DNA of 64,000 bases from Gonapodya prolifera JEL478 (Eukaryota; Monoblepharomycota; Monoblepharidomycetes; Monoblepharidales; Gonapodyaceae), in NCBI GenBank assembly GCA_001574975.1, contig KQ965733.1, positions 623,012-687,011 on the forward strand, written 5' to 3'. This document shows, piece by piece, positions 1-9,582 of this stretch (position 1 is its first letter; every line of letters starts with the position of its first letter). The notes under the pieces are model-generated. The model was not told where the DNA came from. It searched no databases and was given only the letters and a program-made list of their open reading frames with translations. Made by a program: the position numbers and the translations under genes.

Positions 1-40
1 AAGGATCGTCTCCAGAACGCGCGATTCCCGGAGAACTCAC

Positions 41-246
41 TTGCAAACCCCGTTGGTGGGGGTGAAACGTGGGAGTATGGGTGAGTTTGGCGCGGGGAGA
101 GTAAGGAAGAGAGGATGCTGGTAGTTTTGCGACGGCGGGCAGCGCGGAGGGAGCAGGGGTGCGAGAAGGGGGGAGGAGAATCGGAATCGGGCGTTGGGTG
201 TGCCGCGTTCGCGCGGGGTACGCCAGAGAGTGGGGAGCTGCAGCAC
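41..246 (-). CDS. Unknown protein, first exon only (runs off the window)
   Basis: An open stretch on the minus strand begins with ATG at 246. It ends at a strong GTGAGT donor (first base at 40), where reading on would meet a stop at once. The 69 or so residues are proline-rich with little acidic content, so a presequence or a disordered N-terminus is possible. It would be transcribed away from the epoxide hydrolase. I do not recognise it. It could also be promoter DNA of that neighbour that happens to be open. Confidence 0.3.
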
Positions 247-345
247 AGGGGGACATGGAAATAGGATGTCGGCGAGAACAGCAGGGAGAGTGTGGACGAT
301 GGCCTTTTCGACCGTTGGATGTTCAAACCATGCTTCTCTCCTCAG

Positions 346-1991
346 TATGCCTAACCGGGTTGCTCAAGCGCTTGTTAATTATTGGCTCAACGAGTACGAT
401 TGGCCTGCCTGGGAGACGAGACTCAATGAATTCAAGCATTACAAGTTGGATATTGACGTGCCCGTCAAGAAGGTTGATGACGACCCGAGAGGTCATGGAT
501 CAGTTTCCGTCCATTTTATCCATGAGCCCTCGCCGCGTCCCGACGCAATTCCAATTCTTCTTTTGCATGGGTGGCCTGGATCGTTTTTTGGTGAGTCATG
601 CCAGCTTTCAGCGGAAAATGGGACTGGAACTTGCTTACATGCAATCCGATCCGCAGAGGTTTGCATTGGTGTTATTGAATCCCCGGTTGAAGGCCGGTCC
701 AATGATAAATCGTATCTCTCCAGTTTGTCCATTTGATTCAGCCCTTGACCCACCCGCCATCTCCGACGGATCCGGCGTTCCATGTTGTTATCCCGTCTCT
801 CATTGGATTTGGCTTCTCGTCTGCTGCTCCCGTCCGTGACTTCGGGGTTTTCCAAATGGCACAGGTATTCAACAAGCTAATGAACACTATTGGTTATTCA
901 TCTTACCGTGAGTTGAAACAATTGGTCTTTAAACCACTCTAAATTGTTTGCCGTTGAAAACAGTATCCCACGGCACTGATTGGGGCAATGTCATCTCGAA
1001 GGTGAATATCCTAGTGAAATTTCTTCCGTGTCAGCTGCTGTGATTGACAGAGCTGTAGTCTCTTGCGATGCAATTCCCGAACTCATGCAGGGGCATTCAT
1101 GTACGGAGCTCGCTGGGACCAAAGGTTTCGGCTTTTGAAAACTGACCTCACTTCATTTCTCGAAGCTCAACGTGCTGACGTTTTCTAAACCACCAGATGA
1201 AGCTAAAGTTGAGCCTCCTACCAATGAAGAGCTCGCTCTAATGGAGAAGTGGGCAAAAAACTCGGAAGACTTTAGGGGCTACTCGCACATCCAGGCGACA
1301 CGGCCACAGACACTTGGATTCGCTGTCAGTGATAGTCCCATCGGTCTCATGGCCTGGATCGGTGAAAAGTTTGTCAGTATGTGTCTCAATTTTTGTTTGT
1401 GCTGACTAATGACATTCCATCAATCTTCGCAGCACGAATGGGTTGATTTACGCGATGGAGATGGAGACTTTTCCCCCACTATTTCCATTGAACACTTCAT
1501 CACAAATGGTATGTTGACTGAACACATACCTGTTGGATATGTTCTGAATGAGCTCTTTTCAGTCATGATCTACTACATTAGCAATTCAATCGCGTCCTCT
1601 TTTCGAATCTACCACTACCACATGCATCGGAAGCTCGACGCGGAACTCTACACTACTAAGATAACCGTACCAGTGGGCTGCGCTGTGTTTCCACGCGAAG
1701 TGGTCCCTCCGTGCAAATCATGGGCAAAGTATTGGTGTCCCAATCTCGTGCAATGGACAATCTTTGAACGTGGCGGGTGAGCAAAGTTGAATCAGAATTA
1801 TTTTCATCCATTCACGCTGACCCATCGTGTGTTTTCCAGACACTTCCCCGCGCTGGAACGGCCTGATGATGTGGTTCAGGATCTCAGAAAGTTTGCGAGC
1901 ACGCCGGTGAGCTTGAGCGCTGAGGCTTGGGTGGAAAAAAATATAACCGAGATTTTCCTGCAAGGGTGTACAATCTGCATTGCAGAACTGA
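346..1991 (+). CDS. Microsomal-type epoxide hydrolase (alpha/beta hydrolase fold), possibly broken
   Basis: Epoxide hydrolases of this family open epoxides to diols with an Asp nucleophile. Recognisable blocks in order are the EHN domain (YWLNEYDW), the oxyanion-hole motif HGWPGSF, IPSLIGFGFS, the nucleophile region HGTDWGNVIS (D is the nucleophile), TNVMIYY in the cap, and the catalytic His region FPALERPDDV. Proposed exons are 346-590, 724-907, 964-1001, 1059-1124, 1166-1372, 1433-1508, 1563-1776, 1840-1906 and a last Asn-stop exon 1986-1991. All junctions close in frame except the first: exon 1 ends in phase 1 (donor at 591) while the homologous continuation at 724 is in phase 0. The first third of the EHN domain lies upstream and was not found, so the true start is unresolved. 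The gene is either mis-sequenced, has an unseen micro-exon, or is decaying. Confidence 0.75.
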
Positions 1992-2199
1992 GAACTGAGC
2001 TGAGCAGCGAGTTCACTGCGACAAAAGATCTTGAACATCCAGTGTTAAGAGCTAGTTTGCAATACAGATTGGACTATCTTACTCGGCATCACGTCCCACG
2101 CAGTTCGAATTTGAAAAGTGGTGTTTCTTGGCTGGTCTTGGTTGTCTTTTAATTGTCACTGCTCCTTTTATCATCCCAATCTGCGCAAAAGACGGGATT

Positions 2200-3015
2200 T
2201 AGTCCTACTTTGTGTATCTCGGGTGTTTCGCCCCGTGTATCTTTGGGTCTTCTGTGCTTTTCGTTTGTGTTTCTTTGGGTATCCTTGATTTTTGGGGTTC
2301 ACAACCACATCCTCGCACCACCATTTCCTCACTCCCTCACAACCTCACACCCCACCACCATGCTTTGCTCTCCTCCACTCAACTTACACAAGAAGCAATT
2401 TTGATGTCAAGAGACGCAACCCGACACAATAAGATAGACAAGATACCCTTGGTTGGCGAGCGTGCACCCCATGTGTTGTATCTTCAGACTCTTTTGCTTT
2501 ATATATGTGTTTGATTCTTGAAGTCCGCCACCTCAACCTCCTGCCGCTCCTTGGTCCTGGCTCAGACAAATTCGACAACTTCAATATCAGAGGATACACA
2601 AGAAACACATATGAATTTCTAATGGGTTGGAAGAGACACTATAGAGACACAAGTGATCCACACGATACCATGTTCACGCTTCCCTTGACCTCCTCAAGAG
2701 ACGGGGATCTAATTTGTGGTTGGAGTTCCGCTTTGTGTTTCTCAGGTGTTTCGTCTGCGTATCCTTGGGTCTCCTGTGCTCTCACTATGTGTTTCTTGTG
2801 TATCCTTGGTTTGTGGAGTTCACCACGCCACCACATCCTCACACACCCACTCTCCCCCACCACCACGCTTTTGCTCTCCTCTTCTCAACTTCCAGTTTGG
2901 AGGATGCACAAGAAACACATATAGCCTTTCTATTTGATTGCAAGAGACACAACCCGACACAACAATACACAAAGATACCCCCCGCCAGCGTTCTTGGGCC
3001 GCCGACGCCCATGCT
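2200..3015. repeat. Imperfect tandem duplication with internal inverted repeats
   Basis: A block of about 240 bases at 2207-2430 returns at about 2733-2960, shifted by roughly 527 bases. Shared landmarks are a tgtttc/tatcttggg section, a CACCACCATGCTTTGCTCTCC-like section and the tail gacgcaacccgacacaa / gacacaacccgacacaa. A 20-base word (AGGATACACAAGAAACACAT, 2591-2610) recurs with one change at 2902-2921 and as a perfect reverse complement at 2787-2806. A further degraded inverted copy is near 2262. No credible gene is present between 1992 and 3387. It could be a non-autonomous DNA element or a locally duplicated UTR. Confidence 0.7.
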
Positions 3016-3387
3016 TCTTCCCAAACGAAACCAACCACCCTCTCCCCTCCGTTCCGCTTAGCCAGACCCTGGATCCAGAATCACCAAAATCAAGCCACTC
3101 GAGCCATTTTCTCTATTCAAAGAATCACTTATGCCTCTTCTCCCACGGTGAATATTTGGTGTCGGATTGAGCTTTCCGTTTGAAGGCTCCACACTTTTCG
3201 CTCAGGGCATTCTCGGGCCCTTTTTAAGGGCGGGGAATTATCCGTGCGTGATAATTTTGGTTCTTGGAAGGTTCCCAAATGGTCACATGACCTGATTTTG
3301 GCGATTCTGGCTCCACCATTCGATCAAGAATCCATTTCCTGAACACACACCCCACACATCTTTTCTCTTCCTTTCAATTTCCCTATA

Positions 3388-3573
3388 ATGGCCGGTGTGA
3401 AGTCAATATACATTCGGGCCGCAAGGTCTGCCTGTTTCATGGATGGGGACACTGTAGCGAAGATTGCTCGGTTTTTCCGGTCAACGGCGCGGACATTCAC
3501 AGTGTCTGCAGGAGCAAAGAATCATTTCTGCGTACGCTGTTTCAGCTCTGGGGGGAGGGAGTTGAAAGTGTGA
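3388..3573 (+). CDS. Small open frame of 61 codons, doubtful
   Basis: ATG at 3388 follows a pyrimidine- and CA-rich stretch like the 5' leaders of other genes in this window. The frame is short, basic and has no domain I know. It lies between two repeat blocks. Its reality is uncertain. Confidence 0.15.
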   Translation: MAGVKSIYIRAARSACFMDGDTVAKIARFFRSTARTFTVSAGAKNHFCVRCFSSGGRELKV

Positions 3574-3709
3574 GCAGGTGACTCGGAGCGGGTCTTGAAG
3601 CTCGACGACGTTTTCCAGTCTGAATTGGGCCATCATCTATGATGCCGTACTTCATATGTATACACGCAACAAAATGGGTGAGGAAATCGGCCCGGACTGA
3701 GACGTTCAA

Positions 3710-3960
3710 GGGACAACCATAGGGTAACCAACGCGTGCCAAGACAACCAGGGGACAAACCAGATGCGCCAAGACAACCAATAAGACAACCAATGTACAGC
3801 CAATGGAGAAACCAAAGACGTGCCAAGGGACAGCCAAGGGACAACAAAGGGACAACCAGGACGCACCAAGACAACCAATGAACAGCCAATGGACAACCAA
3901 GGGACAACCAAGGGACAACCAAGGGACAACCAAGACCGACCAAAACAACCAACGGCTTTC
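3710..3960. repeat. Minisatellite built on the word GGGACAACCAA
   Basis: About twenty copies of a 10-11 base unit, with variants such as ggacagccaa and agacaaccaa. The copies are cleanest at 3890-3940. The minus strand is open through it and would read as Leu-Gly-Cys-Pro and Val-Val-Pro-Trp repeats. I treat that as a by-product of the repeat, not a protein. Confidence 0.85.
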
Positions 3961-4947
3961 CAGTCTGTCGAGGGACTGATGCGGGGAGGAGTTTGAGAGG
4001 GCCAAAAAATGTCCTAAAGCATGCTATACAACAGCAGCAGAAGCAGTCGAACCTTCCAGAATGTTTCAAGGTCGTGACCACATCGTTTGCTGCATCCGAG
4101 AATAAAGTTCTGTGATCCCCGAATGATTGTTTAACCTCAGTTGTGAAATGAAAGTTGCGAAGTGGACGGTGGCCGGATTCGCACTCAAACATGAGGCGAA
4201 TAAGGTTGACGTCACTGCTTTTGTTCGCCACGTTTGATGCTCCAATCCAGTACCAGCAGCGCGGATCCACGGAAACATCATTGCACATAATACACACATC
4301 CAGTCGGGTCTATTTTACGTCGAATCATTTCCCTGTGGATTCCTGTCGCTGGAAAACGGCGAATAATCCCCCCATACTTCCAGGATCGCCTCCGACCTGC
4401 TCACAATCGACCCAGATGAAGCAAGGCCAAATGAATTATGCGATCGCAGTTTCGAGTCCTTGGTGGACCAACGGACAGGCAGCTGCGGAGCAGGAACCCC
4501 ATTTTTCGTTCCGGAACGCGGGTGAATCGGAAAATCTCGCAAGAAAGAAACAAATCCGGGCAGATTGGTCGCTCTTCGGTCCCTATCGGCTCCGTATGAA
4601 GGATAATTTGGGTGATACACGTTCCCTGACCCAATATCTCGCAATCGCTGGCCTCAGTGCGATTCCTTGTACGGATCGTCAGAATTTCGAAGTCCTGCGA
4701 CTTGTTTTGGTGACTGGTTGCCTGTCATTGTGGCATGCCAACTGCACCTCGCTGTGCATCGTCACACCAATTCTCTGATAGAATATTATCGTCATAAAAG
4801 TGTGATCTATCTATATACTATTGTCAATCACCCCTTTCTGTACCTTCCTTTCCACCCAGTCACACTTCAACCGCCATGTCAACTCACGTCCACCCCTTCT
4901 ACTCCTCTTCTTCCTCCGCATCCTCATCCACCTCCACCTCACAATCC
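3961..4947. other. Gene-poor stretch with one open frame (4155-4778, +)
   Basis: A 207-codon open frame on the plus strand and shorter ones on the minus strand overlap here. None has a domain I recognise, clear splice partners or a convincing start. From about 4860 to 4950 the DNA is a CT-rich run reaching the 3' end of the PPR gene, whose 3' untranslated part probably lies here. Confidence 0.3.
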
Positions 4948-7524
4948 TCATTCATTCACCTCCTCGCAATCCTCGTTCATCCACCTCCTCACATTCTCTA
5001 TCCTCTCCACCACCACGGCCATATCACTCCCTCTATCGGTCCTCGCCCTCTCGACCGCGCACCAATGCAACACGTCCTCATACAGCCTCCGTTCAGGCTG
5101 CCATCTATACTCCTCCCTCCACCTCTTCAACAACCTGACGCCCTCCTTGCTATCCCTCGCAGTCGCGGCGACCACCACCTGGCTCAAGACGTGACTGTTC
5201 GGCTGCACATTCTCCCTCTCCATCTCGTGCACCACATCCAGCGCCTCCTTCCACCCAGCGCGGTCCCCCGCGGCCCGGATTACGACAGCAATTAGCGCGC
5301 CGTACGACACGACGTCAGGCCACACCCCGCGCTCGCGCATCGCGCGCATATTCTCGCGCACCGCCTTGACGTCCCCCCTGGTCATATGCAGCGCCAAGAG
5401 CTCATTCCACGCCCTCACATCAAGGACCCATTCATTCCCTTCCTCACCACCGCGCTCCGCCTGGTCGGCTGCGCGCTCGACCATACTGTTCCACACCTCC
5501 TGCGCCTCGAAGAGCATCCCCGCGGCTCTAAAGGCCCGCATGATCGACGTGGTCGACAAGACATCGACCCTGCCCATGACGATCCGGTGAAGCGTGGCGT
5601 ACTTTTTCGCTTGTTCGGGGAACCCCCCGCGCGTGCACGCCACCGCCACAGCGGCGAGCGCGTGCGGGGGCGGGGGGCCGAACGTGGCCATTATGGACGG
5701 GTTGAGGAACCGCATATACCATTCGAGCGCCGCATTGTACTCGTCGAGCTCCGAGTGGGTCTCGATGAACGCGACGAGGAGGTGCGGGTCTGGGGGGATC
5801 GCGAGGGACCCGGGGAGCTGTAGTAAAGTGAGGGCCTTGGCGGGGTCCGGGCGGTGCGAGGAGTGGGGCGGGGGGAAGGCCGTGTGCTGCGCAATGGTGG
5901 TGCACATGTGCAAGATAGTGTGCGGGTGCGGCTCGGTCGGATCCGCTTTTGGCAGGGGCAGGGGGCTGCCGAGGTCGGTTTCCTGGTTGTCCGGGGCGTG
6001 GCGGGAGCCGTACTCGGCGATAGTTTCTGAAAGCACAGTGCGGGCGAATTCGGGTTCGTCGTGTTTGACGAGAGCCTTGACCAAGATGCGGCGTGTGCTG
6101 AGCGGTAACGGTGTGCCAAAGTGGGAGGCGAGGGCGGCGGTGAGGTCTTCGCGCTGTGGTGGGTCGGTGTCAGAGTGGTGAGTGGGGGGGCGAGGACACA
6201 GAAATGTAATGCGATGTGCTCGTCCGCATAAGAGTTTCATCTGCCACTGCTTCTGACCCGCAATAGAATGAATAGACACGGCGAATCGTCCAGGCATGCG
6301 ACGCCAGCCATCAAAGGACACCTCTCACTCTCAACGAAGGGCTGGCGGTCGGGCTCCTCTTATCAAACAGCCTCCTCAGGCAACTATGACCCTGACACCA
6401 ATCCACTTGCAACCCGTGATCATCCACACTGCTCTATAGACAATTGACATCTCACATGTACGTTCACGCGCATTATTCTCTTTACTCTCGTGAGCCTGCG
6501 CTGCATTCCCATTCCTACGCCATGCCCAAACCCAAACCCTCCTTCCTGACGCTCCACGTCCGCCTCCGCCTCATTCCCGTCGGGATCCAACCACACGCCA
6601 TCCGGGTCCGGGTCTAGGTGAGCACCGCACCACCTCGCAACGACGACGTGAACTCTAACCCACTGCCCGACTGCGACACCGCGTGCCTCCATGCGCGATA
6701 CAACAACGTCCATGCTACGCCAGCACTTTGCAACTGCGTAACCCTGCGCAAGCGCATCCCATACCCCCGGGGTAAGTCGCCCCCACGCGGCTTCGCACGC
6801 TCTGAACACGCGATGGGCATGGCGTGGCATTCCGGCCTTACCGAGGTGGGAGACAGCGACCTCGATGTGGGCGCGGTAGACCGGGGTTGTTTTGGCGGCC
6901 GCGACGCACCGGTGGAGGAGGGACGTCGCGCGGGCGGCGTCGGAGGGCGAGCGTGTGGAAAGGAGAGAGCACAGGATGTGCGGTAGGCGTGGCATTATAG
7001 AGGGGATGTCGTCCTCGTACGGTTGTGGGCGGCGTGGCGGCGGGATACGAGGGTGCGCGTGGGCGTAGGAAGGGGTGAGGGTGCGGGGGCGGTGAGGGGG
7101 GATTGTGCGTGCGGTGCCGTGGGAGAGCGCAGACGGGTGGGCAATGGAGAGGGCTGGTGCGCAAGAGAGGGAGTGGTGTGTGTGAGATGTGAGGAACATA
7201 GGAAGACAAGAGCGAGGATTCCGTCGATTCCTCGCCATGCAATTCAGGAACGCGCACCGCTGCATCCGGTGCAGAGGGTAGTGCGACTCGTCTTTAGTTC
7301 CGTCGACTACTGTCCACACAGCATTGCCACACCGATCCCCATTTTTTTCTCCCTTCGCCCACCCTGGGTGACCACATCATTCACCGCCCACGCCTCACCG
7401 CGCCCAACTCACCCGCGCCACCGTTGCCTGCCATCAAGTACTGCACTTCCCCTGCACCCGCGACTCCGGGGTCGCGTCGCATCCACGCGCGGATTGCGCG
7501 GTAGAATCTTCCGGGTGCGCTCAT
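4948..7524 (-). CDS. Pentatricopeptide repeat (PPR) protein, probably mitochondrial
   Basis: PPR proteins bind organelle RNA through pairs of helices of about 35 residues each. Such units are visible around VFRACEAAW..VWDALAQGYA in exon 2. In exon 3 they include VWNSMVERA, WNELLALHMTRGDV, MRAMRERGVWPDVVSYGAL and VVHEMERENVQPNSHVLSQV. Proposed exons are 7524-7413, 7306-6456 and 6153-4948, which close in frame to 722 residues. The 288-codon and 402-codon blocks join in phase 0 at a GTGAGA donor and a CACCACAG acceptor. The first exon is weaker: it has an arginine-rich, acid-poor start (MSAPGRFYRAIRAWMRR) that suits import into mitochondria, but translation could begin at a Met inside exon 2. 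Long open frames on the opposite strand at 5366-6181 are shadows. Confidence 0.75.
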
Positions 7525-7863
7525 GTTCCCGCACCCTCGGTTGGCCAGACGCAGGCTGCGATTCCTGGTAAAAGATTTCGATGCTTTGGTGCGCTGTGCC
7601 ACACCCTTGGCTGGATGGGAGCGCAAATAACACTTCTGGTCAGTCCAGAAAGTGCCAGACGTGTCCGTTGCGCTTCGTTTTGCCCTTTTTGGTTTTGGGC
7701 TACGGCGCTTTGGTGGTCGCAAGCCTGGTCCGTACCGTGCACTTACAAAGGTGAGGGTGGAATAAACCGGCCCTGTTCTCGTGGCATCTGATGTCATCAG
7801 CCAGGCTTTGCCATAAAAAAGCTGTATTGAGCAGGCAGCTATCAAGAAAATCTCCCTCTAACA

Positions 7864-8997
7864 CTATTGACGAAACTTGTCCGGCATGACGCCAAATGGG
7901 CTGAGAGTGTTGTGCTTAGAAAACCATTGGCCAATCGGGCCAACTACGAGTCGGAAATAGCTGCGGTATACATGATCAGTTCCATCTCCCGACAGCCAAA
8001 AGTCTGGATCAGGGCGATTCCAATCATCCCATTCCTCACTATTGCAACTCCTGAGAGGCAGAGATTCGTGTGGCGTTTTGTCCGTGATCCAGTAAATTTC
8101 TTCTCCTTCCAAGTCAATTGGTTCGTCCAGCAGATGCCTGATATCACCCAAAGAGCCGTCCCTCCCTGCCAAGGCGGGTGTTCATGACCACATGAGGATA
8201 CCCTGGAGTGGAACCTGCAACTGTGGATCCGATCTAGATTCCGCCCAAATTCCTTCCAGACTCCTCGTCAACAACACCTCCTCCCCAACCAATCGAATGT
8301 GCCCCTCAACCAAGGTATTTGGGTTCGACAATGCCCTCCTCCCGCATTATCTCCATCAAGGGGTCACTCTCCCACACGACGGGGCTCTCAATATGTAGTC
8401 CTCCGCTTCGGTGTGTGAAACCAAGAGGTACCCAACGTTGATCAATAGTGAGGTAGGCAACTGTATCCAAATGCCGAACCAGGTGCTTTATCATGTCCTT
8501 GTAACCAGCGCATTCGTCTGGAACCGTCCCGTCGACGTCATCGCACCGAATCGGCATCATGTTTATACAAATGTCACGAGGAGGGCGGAAACGTCCTTGG
8601 AGCTTTTCGAGAATCATGCAGTAAGGAACGTTGGCGTCTCTCCAGGCGCGCCCCTTGGATACTTCGTATGAAATCCATCGGGAGACGCACGCGAGTGCCC
8701 ACGAGTCCGCGAATTGAGCAATCCGGCATATGATTTCCGGAAGCACTGGTTCGCGCACTGTTTTAGCCAAAGGTAACTGAAAGCAAAGCTTCGAACGGGA
8801 TTACAGATCCTTCGAGGGCAATGTATTATGCACGACCGAGTGATCAAGGATGTAGTGAAAAGAGAAGAGATGGTCGATACCTGGAACAACCAGATGCTCT
8901 CGAAAACCTTAACAGCGCCGGAATCTGTGATGATTTGATCAGCTTTTGGACATGAATATTTAACCTCAACCAACACTCGCCAAGTAGCTCGTTGCAC
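7864..8997 (-). CDS. F-box-like protein, frame disturbed
   Basis: The core exon starts after an acceptor at 8777 and reads LPEIICRIAQFADSWALACV, an F-box-like helix pair. It is followed by a 150-residue stretch rich in Trp and Asp. An upstream coding piece (8997-8881) can be joined in phase 0 through a GTATCG donor. After residue block GIVEPKYLG the frame stops at once. Two continuations compete. One is an intron from about 8309 to the acceptor before 8170, which rejoins in frame to a block ending PFGVMPDKFRQ. The other is a one-base shift into an equally protein-like frame (NTLVEGHIRLVGEEVLLTRS) that then needs a second shift. If the second is right the gene is a recent pseudogene. F-box proteins recruit substrates to SCF ubiquitin ligases; the target here is unknown. 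Confidence 0.45.
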
Positions 8998-9582
8998 AGC
9001 CGCTGAGCTCCATTGGTCATCGCATTACTAACTTATATATAACGCGGAGTTTCCAGCTCAAGACAGACGAACCCTTAGTCTTTCGATCTTCCTGCACGTG
9101 AATCTTGGATGCAATCTGCTAACGACGGTGCAATTCTGTTGCAATACACACACCGTCAGATACGGTCGTATTGGAAGCCTCCACTGACTCGAACAAAATT
9201 GGGAATTGTCAGTACCTAAGTTTTTGCACTGGACGCACGTCTCAATCCGTGGATGTGGTGGTTTTCGTGGCTGGCGATGCATGTGTGACGAGCATCGCAC
9301 TCTGCACCGAAGAACCAGCTGCACGCGGGTGGTGGCAACAGGAGAACTGTTCACGCGTTCTTGTATTATCGCCTCGTTCGACCACCGGCACCCCAATCCC
9401 GATTCCGCTCACGCCCACCATACGCAGTCCGATCCAATAACACTCAAATCCCACCCACGCCATCACTCCGATTCAAATCCCCGCCAGAACCGGAAGGAAA
9501 CCCGACCGGAACAAGACGAGGCCGCAGGCTGTGGTCGCCCCAAAGCAGCGCTCAGTATCCCCGAATCCTTGAATTTTATAAA
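8998..9582. other. Divergent intergenic region
   Basis: This separates the minus-strand F-box-like gene from the plus-strand carboxypeptidase. An A/T-rich TATATATAA-like site at about 9034-9042 faces the former, and TTTTATAAA lies just before the 9583 ATG of the latter. I see no coding potential on either strand. Confidence 0.4.

Noticed and set aside
3542-4297. 251-codon minus-strand open frame
   Set aside because: About a third of it is the minisatellite read as Leu-Gly-Cys-Pro repeats; the rest has no recognisable domain or clear start.
5366-6181. Plus-strand open frames of 145-195 codons across the PPR gene
   Set aside because: They are antisense to coding DNA that carries clear PPR helices; GC-rich codons keep the opposite strand open.
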